Assembly (NCBI RefSeq): GCF_964019385.1
Contig: NC_088649.1
Span: 7,951,985 to 8,015,984, forward strand
Length of the DNA: 64,000 bases
Origin: Sycon ciliatum
Lineage: Eukaryota; Porifera; Calcarea; Leucosolenida; Sycettidae
Direction: 5' to 3'
The notes below the pieces were generated by a model. The model did no database searches. It was not told the DNA's origin and saw only the letters and a list, made by a program, of their open reading frames with translations. The position numbers were made by a program, and so were the translations under genes. Positions 1-11,689 of this stretch are shown one piece after another; position 1 is the first letter of the stretch; each line of letters starts with the position of its first letter.

Positions 1-149
1 GCTCTTCATTGCTATGTGACTAACAGTCACAACCCTTTTGTGCAGAGTTGAGCATTCACAATGTAGGTAAGCATCACTGTCAGAGTCTAAAGATGACTGA
101 ATAATAGACAAGTGGAATGTTATCTTTGAATCGATTCATTGGTTACCTT

Positions 150-560
150 TCTACGGCGTATTGGAAAGCAGCAAATTTAGCAAACACTGAGTTCCACATT
201 TTCTGAACCTGTGGCTAGAAGGTCGGGTTGTCATCTATCACCAAGCCAAGGTATTTGACAGTGCTAGTAGTGGTAAGAGCCTGTACTTTACAGGTCAAGC
301 GCCTTGGTACCTGCACTCCTGGCAGACTGCGCCACCGCTGCAGAATGAGAAACTGGGTTTAGTCGGGTTTCATGATGAGTCTCTTCTGATTTAAAAGGGG
401 CTCCAGGGCAGCACGATTGTCCTGGAGGTCCTCTAACATAGCAGAAACGTCCAGTCCGATGATGAAGAAGGCAATGTCAACAGCATAGAGTTGGTATATG
501 TTTTGCTTGGCAGTTTCCAGCACCTTGTGAATATAAGTGCAAATAGCAGAGAATGTCCCG
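150..560 (-). pseudogene. Non-LTR reverse transcriptase fragment, decayed
   Basis: Read on the minus strand, one frame gives LYAVDIAFFIIG (a degenerate version of the YADD catalytic box), a region rich in leucine and charged residues, then VKYLGLVIDDNPTF, which is the YLG-box motif that follows the palm in CR1/L2/Jockey-like reverse transcriptases. The frame is broken by TAA after LIMKPD and by TAG at 217-215, just after the YLG box. The rest of the palm and the endonuclease are not visible. It is a dead 3' piece of a LINE whose remainder lies outside the window or is lost. Assignment rests on motif recognition only. Confidence 0.7.
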
Positions 561-589
561 AATATGCACTAACTACAGTACTCTCGGGC

Positions 590-680
590 GCTGAAGAACG
601 TAGCGCCGAAGAAGGGCCAGGTTAAGAAGCGCAGAAGAACGTAGCGCAGAAGAACGTAGCGCAGAAGAAGGGCCAGGGTA
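590..680. repeat. Short tandem repeat, about 17-30 bp units
   Basis: The phrases gaacgtagcgc and agaagaagggccag recur several times in a row. No coding or structural role is evident. Confidence 0.7.
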
Positions 681-844
681 AGATGTTATCAAGCACAGCA
701 TATCAATGTATAATATACTTCGACTAAACCGTGCATGGACTGCAGTTCATGAAAATAGTAATGGCCTCGATTGGCAAGCTAACCCCTCCCCCCCCCCACA
801 CCCCCCCCCCAGTTTTTCGGAACCTGACGGAACTGATATTACTG

Positions 845-1015
845 ATTATGTACCGGTCTAGACTATGCACTGACTATACACTGACCAGGTACTGACCAGG
901 TGCTGACTCTGCACTGACCAGGTGCTGACTATAAACTGACTATACACGGACCAGGTGAACATGTGCTGACCAGGTACTGACCATGATATTGACTTACTGA
1001 CTGACCATAATAATA
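845..1015. repeat. Degenerate tandem repeat of gactatacactgaccaggt type
   Basis: Ten-base words ctgaccaggt and tgactataca alternate about ten times with substitutions. Related ttgactgactgaccata words recur at 1400-1460, on the other side of the foldback element, so the foldback sits inside or next to this simple-sequence tract. Confidence 0.65.
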
Positions 1016-1019
1016 TTTA

Positions 1020-1398
1020 TCACTCCCTTAGTATTGACTCGCATATATTTTTGCCATACCTAAGCAGTCAAATATTCCTGCATATTTCATCCTTAGGGCT
1101 ATATTGACTGCTTATATTTGACTGCTTAGGGGTTGCGCAGTTGAACGGTGCCTAGTGCAGCATTTTCACTGCATGAGTAGGTGGTGGTGCAACGATTGTG
1201 CAATCATAAAACCGGGATTCATGAGGTTATCGTTCTGGAATTTGAAATACGGACTGTTCGTCGTGATAAATCTAATATTGACTTCGTACTTGGTCAGTAT
1301 AGGAAATAAAAGACCTCGTAAAAGACCTCTGCTTCGCCTCGGTCTTTTACTCGGCTTTTATTTCCTATATTGACCTCGTACTCAGTCAATATTAGATA
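1020..1398 (+). mobile_element. Foldback element family P, copy 1
   Basis: About 380 bp repeated in the opposite orientation at 20112-20482 with high identity. Its 3' third (1272-1395) is a long inverted repeat: ctaatattgacttcgtac at the left arm and its complement at 1375-1395, with a centre containing ttcgcctcggtcttttac. No protein is encoded. Target duplications could not be set with certainty. The copy at 20.1 kb shows the same body and hairpin, so this is a mobile or recently duplicated unit, probably a non-autonomous DNA element. Confidence 0.7.
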
Positions 1399-1857
1399 CA
1401 TATTGACTGACTGACTGACCATAATAATATTGACTGACTGACCATATATTGACATCATACCGGTACTTGTATATATAATTATACTGACGACAGTACTGAC
1501 GGGACCCGTAGAATGAAGTGCCGAAAAGCAGCCAGGATATAAATTCACCAAGCCCAGCATAACAAAGTAGACACAGTGAATCAACTGTGCATGGAATGTA
1601 GTACATAGATATAGGAATACTCGAGGAAAGGAGACTGACCCAACACCAGCCCTTCGGCAACCCACGGTTGTGACGAATGTATGTCCTGACTATGCATCGA
1701 CAAACTCTTCTCAAAATCCTCCGTTGTTCCGAATATTCATGCCCAGATCCTTCAGGGAGTTGTGTTTCAATGCGTTTGTGTGTGGGTATGTGTGTGTGTG
1801 AATATGTGTGTGTATGTGCATGTGTATGGGTGTATAATATGTGCTTGTGTTCTCAAT

Positions 1858-1903
1858 CTGCGGACAGCATGCTGTTTCGTTCTTTTTGAACTCATCAGCG
1901 CAG
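1858..1903 (-). ncRNA. Type I hammerhead ribozyme (array 1, monomer 1)
   Basis: 5' to 3' on the minus strand: stem I CUGCG, core CUGAUGA, stem II GUUC-AAAAA-GAAC, core GAAA, stem III CAGC-AU-GCUG, then UC and the closing stem I strand CGCAG. The GUC triplet is cleaved after C, i.e. between 1862 and 1863 on the + strand numbering. All conserved core bases are present. Confidence 0.92.
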
Positions 1904-2085
1904 CACAGAGGAAATGAGGCTGAACCTGATAGCAATGGAAATAAAAATTTCCAATCAGGCCCGAACGTACCTTGCCAGAGTGCTTAAACTGACAAGTCAG
2001 TGAGCTCTGCCTAACGCAAACAGCAAAGGCACTTCCCCACGCAAGAGTGCTCAACTGCTACAAGAGCAGGAGCGAAATACTCAAT

Positions 2086-2131
2086 CTGCGGACAGCATGC
2101 TGTTTCGTTCTTTTTGAACTCATCAGCGCAG
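2086..2131 (-). ncRNA. Type I hammerhead ribozyme (array 1, monomer 2)
   Basis: Identical core, stems and AAAAA stem-II loop to monomer 1. Cleavage expected between 2090 and 2091. Together with monomer 1 it defines a complete 228-nt excised RNA. Confidence 0.92.
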
Positions 2132-2313
2132 CACAGAGGAAATGGGGCTGAACCTGATAGCAATGGAAATAAAAATTTCCAATCAGGCCCGAACGTACCT
2201 TGCCAGAGTGCTCAAACTGACAAGTCAGTGAGCTCTGCATAACGCAAACAGCAAAGGCACTACCCCACGCAAGAGTGCTCAACTGCTACAAGAGCAGGAG
2301 CGAAATACTCAAT

Positions 2314-2359
2314 CTGCGGACAGCATGCTGTTTCGTTCTTTTTGAACTCATCAGCGCAG
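2314..2359 (-). ncRNA. Type I hammerhead ribozyme (array 1, partial monomer 3)
   Basis: The ribozyme core is complete although the monomer is cut off by the target duplication 23 bp further on. A two-base deletion lies just outside stem I (cagcagagg instead of cagcacagagg), so extended stem I contacts may differ. Confidence 0.88.
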
Positions 2360-2487
2360 CAGAGGAAATGAGGCCGAACCTGATATGTGCTTGTGTATGT
2401 GTGTGTGTATGTGTGTATGTACGTTTATGTGTGGTTTTGTGTGAATTTGTGTCTGCATGTTTTTTGGTGATATTCCTTTGCTTGCAG

Positions 2488-5400
2488 CAGAACGCAGTTC
2501 ATCCGGTGTGCAAGACTCTCGTCGCCATGACAGGCCACAGGCATGCTACGTTAAGCCAGGCTCGCAGATTTCGTCTAAAAGTGCAGTCGACGATTCCGAA
2601 ACTGTACATTGCACTATGCCTCGCTCCATGCGTCACAGAGGCCGGTCAAACACAGTGACGTCACCGCCTGCAAGGCAGCAGGGTCAATACTCAGGTCCTT
2701 TACCGGTAGGGGCACATGCAGATTAGAAAGAACAAGAAATAATATAGAGTGCATGGCCTCACTGGCACATATACACACGCTTGAATGCAGGCACACTTAC
2801 ACGCATACATGGACACACACACACACGAGTACACGTAGGTGACTGTACAGTTTTTGCAATGGCATGATGCGCTGCTTCGTAAAGTATGTTTTTTTGTTTT
2901 CTTTCTAGGCACTTCCCAAGGCCGATGTTCCATGTCACGTCACGTTTAATTTCCCGTCCAAGTTTCTTGGCTACCTCATAACGTGCAACGAGATGACCAG
3001 AATCAATGCCATGGCCATGCGTCACAACGTGCGTGTCCAGATATTGCAGCCATCAGCGGCGACACAAGGGCGGGGGGATAAGTCCAACGGTCCATCTCTC
3101 TCGCTGACTGGGCAGTTCGATGACGTTGTTCAGGTGCGAGAAGGCCTTGAACAGCTTTGCGCGGAGACACAGCAACGCACAATCCCATTCCATATGATGC
3201 AGGATGAACTTCTAACAATGGTGTTTGAAATGCTACGAACTGTCGATTCTTTGAAAGTAGGTTCATACCGGCTAAACGTAGTCCCCTCCCACTTGCAGAG
3301 CATAAGGTTTTGTAGTATTGAACAAGTATATGGAAGAAGTATTGAGACAAGAGAGTAGACAAGAACGAAGACTAGAGACTAGAGAACCACTGGAGCATTG
3401 CGTTCTTCTACACTTTATGGACTCTCATTGCTAAGGTGAAGGAGCGTGAAATACGAATAGTGAGTTCAGAGTCTTTTTTCAACTACACCTGTTACGAAAA
3501 CACTGTATGATCCTTTCCCTGCACGGATATAAATCCAAAATAGTGCTAACTTGAAACTAGGTAGGAGGTAGAAAATATAACTTAAATGTATTGTCTGCGA
3601 AGGCATTTAAGGAAGAACGCACCACCAGCCAGTTAGGACAAGTCTCAAGTACTTAAACATTTTTCGTTCCCTTCCTCTCAAAATACTACACGGAATGATG
3701 GAGATAACTAATAGACTTGTCCTAATAGGTTGGTGGTCCGTTCTTGTGTAGACGCATACAATTTAGTAGTTCCAACTTTATAATGTGTTAAGTGAAAATG
3801 CAATCCGTGTCCTGAAATTAGGACAGCATGCTGACCTCAAAGACAAACGTGAAGGCTATGTCATCGCAGAATTTAAATAACAGACGAATATGGGTATATT
3901 TCTGCGAAAATTGTTTCAGACGATATACCAGTAGTCTCGTTTTTCCTCTCTAAACCCCGCACAGTAAACATAGGTTTTTCGCGGTACGGTTTATGCCACA
4001 CTGGTGACAGCAAAGGTGGTAAATGGGATAGATGTCTGTATTTCGTGACAGGGTGGCTTATACTCTAGTACCGCTTATGATCTGGGAAATGCAATATTTC
4101 CTTGGGTGACCTGTAATTCCTTTTGTTTGTATCGTTGTGCAATAGTTGTACAAGGCGGCTGCAGCGGCTTCAGGGAAGAAAGCCGTGCTTTCCAGTGACT
4201 ATGCAGTGCCTGCAGAGTGGGAACCACAGGATACACAGCTGGAACTGAAAGAGGTGAGTAGGGAATCTGACGTGCTCAGGGTGACGGGTTAAACGGAAAT
4301 ATAGAGTGGTTTCACGTATTTTTATCACATGCCTCAATTTGCACGGAAAGTGATATCGTCAAGTGAACAGTTGAACTAACATGGCCGACATCATGTGACC
4401 TGTTGACGCAAGGTGTGAGTGGGATTGGAACCAATATGGCTGCCTAGTATGGTCATGCGATAGGATATGAAACCACTCTATTAAGATTAGAGATTTTCGG
4501 AACATGCATGATGTAATTGAAGTAGAAAGACAGTGTTGCTTTTGACTCGTTGGTAGGATTTCTTTTGCCCATACTGTACGTGTAGGGTCATCATCATGCT
4601 ATTACCAGTATTGGTGCCAAACTGATGATGAGTGCCCTTTGCTCATACACTACATGCATGGCACGCAAAGGGATTACTAGTAACGAGTTTCATGTTAGTA
4701 ACCAATGCGCAATATTATATTCGGATATGTTTTTCCTCTAAATTAATTTTTCAGCACACAAATAATTTATTCTTGCCTTAATACAGGTGAATTCAAGTGG
4801 AGATGAATATCATCTAGTCCAAACACTTCTGCACCAATCCCTACCATCAGCTCGCATTCATCATGTGGAGCGTATTCAGAACAAGTTCCTGTGGACGCGA
4901 TATTGCCAAACAAGGGAGATGCTGAGACAGAAGAACGGAAAGGCTGTAGAAGACAAGCCTCTGTTTCACGGCACACGAACCACAGCTCCAGAAAAGGTAG
5001 GGGGTATTTAACATGGTTTGCCTAAGCATTATTTTAAGCAACTGATTCTCTACATACGTCACAGTAAACTGGACCTCGTACACCGCAGCTGCCTTGATTT
5101 TGTGTTCACTTCCAGCAACTGAAACTTAAACAATGAATTTTCAGCGCACTGTACCTTCGAGAAAGGACGGAAGTATAACTACGTGTATAGCCAAGGTACT
5201 GCAAAGCAAAGTTGTTGGTATGATCGGAAATTGCTTAACTCGTGAAGAGTAGCCTACATCACAAGTTCACAATGACGGGACATTTTTGTCAAACGGAGCA
5301 TCGCTTTCAGTAACATTGTGAACTTGTGTAGGTGAGGCACTGTATATCCGATATCAAGTTACTGGATATCCTATTAGTGTAGTATGTAGGTGCGTGGGTG

Positions 5401-8400
5401 GCAAAGTAGCTAGACCACAGGCCTTCCAAACTTGAGGTTGTGAGTTCACTTCTCAACTTGAGTGAAGATTTCAGGAGACCAATCTCGGATTTGATAAGTA
5501 ACTCTGGATAGGGAGGAAAAGACGACCTGGGTGAGGATATAAGCATCTCCGGCACTGTGGAGCTTTGTGAAACGGGAGGCCTCTAACACTGTTTGTTCCT
5601 AAGATCAAAATTGACTATGGTTTATCTTTACATGTGCATTTTACCCTAGTGTAGTATGCGGACCGAAAAGTTTGTAGGGGAATTTGCACTGCTCTTTCAG
5701 CGTAAGTGCTTCTTACAGTTTATAGCAGCCTTTGGCTGGTGAGCTGAGATGCATCACCTGAAAGCCAAGCAACACTAACAATTTTTCACTGTCATTCACT
5801 TCACCTTTAAAGCTCAACTTTAGCTGCCTCAATGAAAGTTACTGGATTTTCTAGGAATCGTGATGAACAATCAACTAAATGATCTAAATGAAGGAAAGTA
5901 ACTTAAGAGAGCATGTCTGAGAAAACCAGAAACGCTATGTTGGGGAATCTCTCCGATTTCGCTCAAATTTGCAAGTAGGTCTTTCCCTTTCTATGTTACT
6001 GTCTCTATCTGATCTCTGACTCTCGTGCACACAACTACACACATGCAAGCTTACACGCACACATACACACACATTCACACACACACACGAACACGCACAC
6101 ACACACCTACACGCATGGTTTTGATTCTAATCTTGATTGTCGATCAACTCGATCAAATCCGTCCATCTGCAATGTCACGTGGTGGTTGGCGCACGGCCAG
6201 TTTCAAGACGCAAAAAATATCGTGCTTCGATTGCAAAAATCGAGATTTTTCAATAATTTTTGCACTTCTGCAGAGCTTTGCTGCTAGTGAAATTCGAGTC
6301 GTTCAGGGAAGGAAATGGTTGCTGTTTGGAGTGACAAGGGTTGTCAGTTCAAATTTCTTGTCAGACTCGGCAGAGGTAACCACGCTGCAGTGTTTGGCGT
6401 GCTCGCGTCTGGAGCGGTGCCTGGTGTTGGAGCTTGAGGAGGCGCTTTCAGTCGTGGGGTACGAAATTGGCAGTGTTGCAATGTGGCGAAGTGAAAATAT
6501 TCAAATTTGTTTATTCCCAGAAAACGTTGAACACCTTTCACGATACATGTTCTGGGTGGTGGTGGAGATTCGAGTCCTGCAGTGCATGGTTCACAATAAT
6601 AGACGTCGTAAATTGTTCCCGCTATGGCCCTTGAAATTGGGCTATTTTAGCGATGCAATTTAGTGATATTTGGAGATGATAGTCATTGGTTTCCTGGATG
6701 TAGCCATGGCTCTATGTGGTGGTGATGTGAAGACTACTCAGGTGAGGTAATGTTGGCATGGTGGTTGTTTGTTCTCAGCTCAATCGTGTACGCTGTACGA
6801 GCGCTCGTTTTGGACCCAATATTCAGTCGTATTTTGGGCCCATTTCGAGGTGGTCTCCAGTTTCAAGGTGTCCGTCAGTTATGCAACGAGTCCTTTTCCA
6901 TGGTTGTTGAAGACCACAAAGGAGACTTACTTAAAAACTTTGAGCGAAATCGGAGAGATGGCCCAGCTTTTCTTTTTCTTTTACAGCTTGAAACAAAATT
7001 AGTGGCAGGAGTGAGGCTTCTTCCAGCTTCATTTGGGAAAAAGGTTCCAGAACAGATCTGAAACCATTTTACATCGAAACCAAATTATCAGAAAATAATA
7101 TCTGAGCTTAAAACTGAATACTCTTACCGAGTGGTTTTCACGGTTCGCCTGAGACTAGGCTGGAATATGCCTGTAATACTTTGCCTGCCCGAGTTCCATT
7201 TACTTCTCCATTCATTACCAATCACTCAATGTCCAGATTTCTACAGACTAATTATCATTCACTCTTTTTGTACTGCAGATATTCAAGAGTGAAGTCGGAT
7301 TTGACATGCGATTCTCGGCCAAGGGAATTTGGGGAGAAGCGAACTATTTTGCTACTGAGGCCAATTATTCTAACGCCTTCGCCCATAATCTGCCTGATGG
7401 CAAGAAGCAAGTATTTCTTGCTCAGGTAAGGGATTTGATTGTGCGTTTATATGCGTGTGTTATTGTGTGTCTGCGTATGTGTGTTTGTATGTGCGTATGC
7501 CTTCATGTGCATATGCGTTTGGGTATGTGTTGTACATTGCGTTCCTTTTGATCTGTCCGCATGGCAAGCTGGTTCAACATCTCCGTACAGTAGACATATA
7601 TCTATGGCATCAAGAAGCCCTAGGTGTAATCACATGATGATCAACAAATTAGCTTCACTGTCTGTAGTAGGTTTTGTCTAGCTAGGAGGAGCACAACAAC
7701 GATCTGTTTTAATTGAGGCAGAGCGACTGCACCGCCCTTGAGTGGAGAGAAATCACGTGCACACACCAGCAGTTCAGTTTCTCAAGTTTGTGAAGCTCTT
7801 GCCATCATTCACCGATTGTCTCTTCTCTCTATCTTCGATGTGTAGCACAGTAACCAGTCTTAATTAATTACTGTAAACGGCTATTTTCGCTCCACATATA
7901 CCGGCATACACATACACATAGACAGCAATAGCGTCAACACACGAAGTGAAGGGTAGTTGGCCGCTGCGAGAAATACAACATTTCAGCGCTGGCGATATTG
8001 TAGCGATTTTAATGAAAGGAGTGGTTTCGCCACTGTTTTGCCGCGGCAATCGAAATTTTGCAAGTAGTGAAGTAGAGTTAAGTATAAGTCAGCATTTTTA
8101 AACCTAAAATCTTTCATCACAAACTGGTTCTGATTCAGAAAACGCTTAACATTTTACCAGCTACAATTAGCCATCCTTCAGGTATGTTTTGTTATATTTT
8201 CCCCCTTTTTGTCTCTGCCCGCCCAGGTCCTTATCGGCGACAGTGTTCAGTTGAAAAAAGACAGGACTCTCCGTGTACCCCCTCTCAAACCAGCAGAGTA
8301 CTCAGCTTCCTTTGGTAAGCACTTCGTTTATCAGTTTACTACTCATACCAAAACGTCTTTCCAGTTCAGATCTCTTTCTAAGTTATCTATCAATATCATT

Positions 8401-8819
8401 ATCCATGTATGTTGTCCTTTGTCCATATGTATGTCTTTTGTTCTCAGTCGCTGCTACTGTTAATTTCCCTTTTCTCTTTTACTATCTCTATCTGACCTCT
8501 GAATTTATCACACTCAAATACACACATTCAAGCTCACACGCGCACACACACACACACACGCACATACGTAATCACACACACAAACACACACAGACACACA
8601 CACACACACACGTGCACGCCTGCCATCTCAGTTTCCTACATCATCCATACATAACTTCTCTTTGCGCTGTTCTCTTTCTAATCAGGTGACATACGCTACG
8701 ACACAGTGAACGGCGTTACCAAGGGAACACGTGTCTACATGGTCTACAACAACTGTCAGGCGTATCCATTCTACCTGATCACGTACAGCCAAGGAGAAGA
8801 GCGTGAATGTGCTGCATAA
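2488..8819 (+). CDS. PARP14/15-like mono-ADP-ribosyltransferase, 3' exons
   Basis: Transfers ADP-ribose from NAD+ to proteins. Exons by splice sites and phase: 2488-2705, 2909-3256, 4146-4253, 4787-4996, 7279-7425, 8227-8314, 8686-8819 (stop TAA 8817-8819). All junction phases agree, giving about 416 residues; the 5' end is not found and the first visible exon starts in mid-codon. Visible residues 1-72 are Ser/Arg-rich, and 73-188 form a KH-like segment (inference). The rest is a complete PARP catalytic domain: HVERIQNKFLW, LFHGTRTTAPEK, GFDMRFSAKGIWGEANYFA, RVYMVYNN, AYPFYLITY. NAD-binding His is about residue 285 and Tyr about 317; the third position, Glu in poly-ADP-ribosylating enzymes, is Val (about 389). 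An H-Y-V triad predicts mono-transfer. Macro domains, usual upstream in PARP14, are not visible. Intron 4 holds dispersed repeats. Confidence 0.9.
6022..6116. repeat. CA-rich microsatellite in PARP intron
   Basis: Interrupted cacacac tract inside the intron between exons 4996 and 7279. Confidence 0.85.
6690..7065 (+). repeat. Dispersed repeat X, copy 1 (in PARP intron)
   Basis: Homologous, in opposite orientation, to 14073-14520 and 23631-24080. Shared landmarks are gtagccatggctctatgtgg, caggtgaggtaatgttggca and gggcccatttcgaggtggtc. One frame reads MLAWWLFVLSSIVYAVRAL, a hydrophobic stretch that the other copies partly keep. It starts just after a CAG-gtgagg that resembles a splice donor, so the family may derive from a spliced gene. 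I do not recognise the product, and in this copy it is best treated as a repeat. Confidence 0.6.
8516..8616. repeat. CA microsatellite in PARP intron
   Basis: Interrupted (CA)n directly upstream of the last PARP intron acceptor. Confidence 0.85.
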
Positions 8820-9187
8820 GTGCCTGCTGGCTGCTGCAGTGTGACAGACAGAGGCTTATGGTTAGTGATGCATGGCTCACATGGGCTCACATGGGTCAGC
8901 TGACCGCCATAATGCTGCTGTGAATTATTGATCTAAGCAAGTAAAGTAGGTTCCTCTGCTTAAAATATTCATATTTGCTAATCATTTTTTTTCATGAAAC
9001 TGGATAAGAGTTGTTTTAATGTTTTTTTCAACGTGATTTGCCTTAAGGCTTCTTACTACTTTTATCTTTGTAAAAATGCACTCTTCACAGGTCTGAGGGA
9101 AATATGGACCAGGCAATTATTAACCAATGCTCACTGCTAAAGACATATTACTCTATATTCTATGTAAACAGAAAAAGACATTAAATT

Positions 9188-9240
9188 TACGAGAGAGTTT
9201 GGAAGCTAAGAGTCCTACGCTATGTTTTTTTGCCTACCTC
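9188..9240 (+). repeat. Solo end of the CGAGAGAGCTTGG inverted-repeat family
   Basis: acgagagagtttggaagcta followed by a block ending in ctatgtttttttgcct matches the outer ends of the large foldback at 24.6-26.9 kb and the fragment at 41655-41706. Only one end is clear here. Confidence 0.55.
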
Positions 9241-9359
9241 ATCGTGAATTTTATTAGAACTGATGGAGATGTTTTTTCCTTTGATTGGCTATATCATTGT
9301 ATTGCAAAAACGTTTCAATCAGTTTGAATATGAGTTAGGCCAAAGTATTTGCAGAATTT

Positions 9360-9745
9360 ATTCCGGATTGGTTTTTTCTCTCACTTAAACCGGCTGTCCT
9401 CGAATCGTTTTCAAACCGTTTATACGAGAATGGCAAATTATTTTGAACCGTTTGCACGAAAACGAAAAACGGGCGATCAGCGGCCCGGAGAGTGGAGTTA
9501 TCACGTGCTGGCTTGGCGCAAGGGCGGGAAGTAACACGTTAGCTGGAGTGGGCAAGTGCTGATGGTCGCAAGGGTTGGGTATTTCCCACGAAATATAGTC
9601 CTGCGCGGAATGGTTTCCATGTCCGCGCTCTGTTTCCAATCGTTTTCACCTTTTTCACCGTTTACGCGAGAACGAAAACGGTTCAAAACATTTTGAAGTG
9701 CGTTTCCATTTCGTTCCGTTTAGGCATCGTTTTCGGGCGTTGTGG
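9360..9745. mobile_element. Degenerate copy of the GGCTGCGTTTACACG MITE
   Basis: Shares its body with the intact element at 25712-26258: tcgttttcaaaccgttta, gtgctggcttggcgcaa, tggtttccatgtccgcgctc, gaagtgcgtttccatttcg. The terminal inverted repeats are eroded, so this is an old copy. Confidence 0.7.
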
Positions 9746-10189
9746 TATTGTCACATTCCAAGCCATACCGCTTATCGAGACAGATCAGATGCGGTAGAAC
9801 CCTGGACATGAAAGGGCAGCGATACTTCACAGCTTACCGGTGCATGCAGATTTCTCTCAGGACGCGACGCTTGACACGCGGCGCGCTATCTCGGCAGTAG
9901 TAAACAGCCAATTTGATAACAGTTTGACTGAGGCCTGGAAAGGGCAGCCATACTTCACAGCATACCGGTGCACGCTTACTTCCCTGCTCGCTATCTGGAC
10001 ACTCGTAAACAGCCAGTTTGCCTGAGGCCTGGTTCGACAGACTTGACGACAAGGATCTCTGTCTTAGCTCGTTTGACCAGTATCGTGTCTACACTGCGCA
10101 ACTCTTGAATGCTCGATGCACTGCACTATCGGCCTGCATGCATTCCCTGCATACAAACTCATTCTCGTGATGGTACTGTACTCACGATG

Positions 10190-10345
10190 ATACGGGACAG
10201 GTACGGGATAGCGCCAGGCATACCGATACCACAAAAAAATAAAATAAAATAAACACCAAATTAAAGCTGTGTGGACCCTGGCTAGCGCCAGACGTTACTG
10301 AAGTAACGTATTCTGCATAGCTACGGGAACTAGTTCTGACTAACA
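10190..10345 (+). repeat. Dispersed repeat G (GCGCCAGACGTTACTG family), copy 1
   Basis: Contains aaagctgtgtggaccctggc, the small palindrome cgttactgaagtaacg, and tgcatagctacggga. The same block recurs at 25185-25310, 25683-26330 (split by a MITE), 40868-41110 (reverse) and 41535-41575. Flanking gtacgggacaggtacggga words form their own short palindromes. No protein is coded; probably a non-autonomous foldback element. Confidence 0.65.
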
Positions 10346-10765
10346 GTCCACCAAGGTAATCAGATAATATACAGTCAGACAGTGAGACAAGGCACACAAT
10401 TGACCAGGATATTGAGACATTCTACGACCTGATCGACGACCTTACACCTAGTTCTACCACATCTGCAAAGATTGATAAATATGGTGGCAAAGACACACCC
10501 GCCATAATGCCAGGTGTGTCTTTACCACCATATTTATAAACCATAACTACAGCTGCAGTGGTGTCTTCAACCTCATTACATCTACAAAGCTCCAACCAAC
10601 AACCTTCCAACTTGGAAGGCTCAGATGCGGAAAGTTCCAATGGATGCGCCACGAAGGTGTGCATGAGCTATGTATCTCGGCAACAAAGAATGTCGAACGG
10701 CACCGGATTAGTAACTTATCGGTCTATTTCTCTTTTACTATTGGATCAAAGCCCGAGTTTCTATA

Positions 10766-10981
10766 CTGTAAAACCGGAAAGTGTAACGACCAAAAAGTTT
10801 AACGTTTTTGTAATTTTGGCATGATAGCGTGCAGAAAGGTTAACGATGGCTACCTGGCCACCCATCTGTATGAGCATCTTTGCACAGAAATCTAGCGATA
10901 ACGGTTTTTTTAAAATAATGAAAAATAATTGGACGTTAAAACGTTAGACGTTGTGACTCGTTAGACTTTCCGGTTTTACAG
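10766..10981. mobile_element. TA-target MITE, copy 1 (216 bp)
   Basis: Terminal inverted repeats ctgtaaaaccggaaagt and its complement at 10965-10981, flanked by TA on both sides (10764-10765, 10982-10983). A second copy is at 19836-20059. TIR plus TA duplication fits a Tc1/mariner-type non-autonomous element (class inferred from target site only). Confidence 0.85.
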
Positions 10982-11019
10982 TATTCTATGGGCGTACCTT
11001 TTTTCTTTACTTCTTTTTT

Positions 11020-11170
11020 ACTTTCCACCCATAATTATGGGAGTCGAGCCCACACTACCGCTCTCCATGCATTCCCTGTAGATATCCTTCGGTAACATAC
11101 AAATTCTATCAAGTTGCCTTATGTCATATTCCTGCCGTTGAAACCAATATTTCAATGTCGCTCACATGTA
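11020..11170 (-). repeat. Degenerate copy of a tRNA-box-bearing repeat
   Basis: ggagtcgagcccacactacc is a decayed form of the segment with a GGTTCGAATCC B-box word seen intact at 24739, 25108 and 26773. It may be an old SINE-like repeat; no clear A box or tail can be assigned. Confidence 0.35.
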
Positions 11171-11347
11171 CTTCAAGTATAACAGAGAGGTTCCATCGCC
11201 GGTTTGTGTTGCGCGACGAATGAGAGCATGTGGTGACGAGGCCCTGGATCTCAGCCGAACGCGTCACGTGAAAGGCCCCACCAAACACACTGAACGGGGT
11301 AGGGCACCAGGAATTGCGCGTCTCACGATGAGTTTTAATACGGCCCT

Positions 11348-11393
11348 ACGTAACCCCCCCCCCCCCCTCCCACACACACACACACACTCGCAT
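11348..11393. repeat. C-tract and CA microsatellite
   Basis: Runs of C followed by cacacacac. Confidence 0.85.
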
Positions 11394-11689
11394 GTGAAGT
11401 ACAGCTTGGTGGGCCCTGGCTACAGCCAGACGCTAATTGCGTACCGTCTTTAGCATAGTAGCAGTGGTGAGACTTCCTGCAGCTTCATTCATAGAAAAAA
11501 AGGTCTCAGAGCAGACTCGCTATCTTCCCATTCCCTCTGCCAACTCGAACTGAATTCTGAATCAATTATTGCAACACTGAGCGACACTGACGCACGATGC
11601 TACCTGGTATTCACGAGGTGTTTGTCGCGCTGGAAATGGAGCGTCTCTGTCAGTTTGTACACTTGGTGATGTTGGTGCCTGGGGAGTAC

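Larger units (their letters stand above)
1851..2382 (-). mobile_element. Retrozyme array 1: 228-bp hammerhead monomers, 2.3 copies
   Basis: Tandem monomers begin at 1852, 2080 and 2308, exactly 228 bp apart; the third is partial. The same monomer forms the array at 39.4-40.7 kb. The insert is bracketed by a perfect 14-bp direct repeat, ATATGTGCTTGTGT, at 1837-1850 and 2383-2396, which is a good target-site duplication inside a GT-rich tract. Each monomer carries a hammerhead ribozyme on the minus strand. Short minus-strand ORFs in the monomers are by-products of the repeat. Metazoan retrozymes are known to have this form: tandem self-cleaving monomers of about 170-400 nt with short target duplications. 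The ribozyme fold is read directly; mobility is inference. Confidence 0.88.

Noticed and set aside
6025-6663. 212-codon ORF in a PARP intron
   Set aside because: Starts in a CA microsatellite, no motif, lies inside a well-supported intron.
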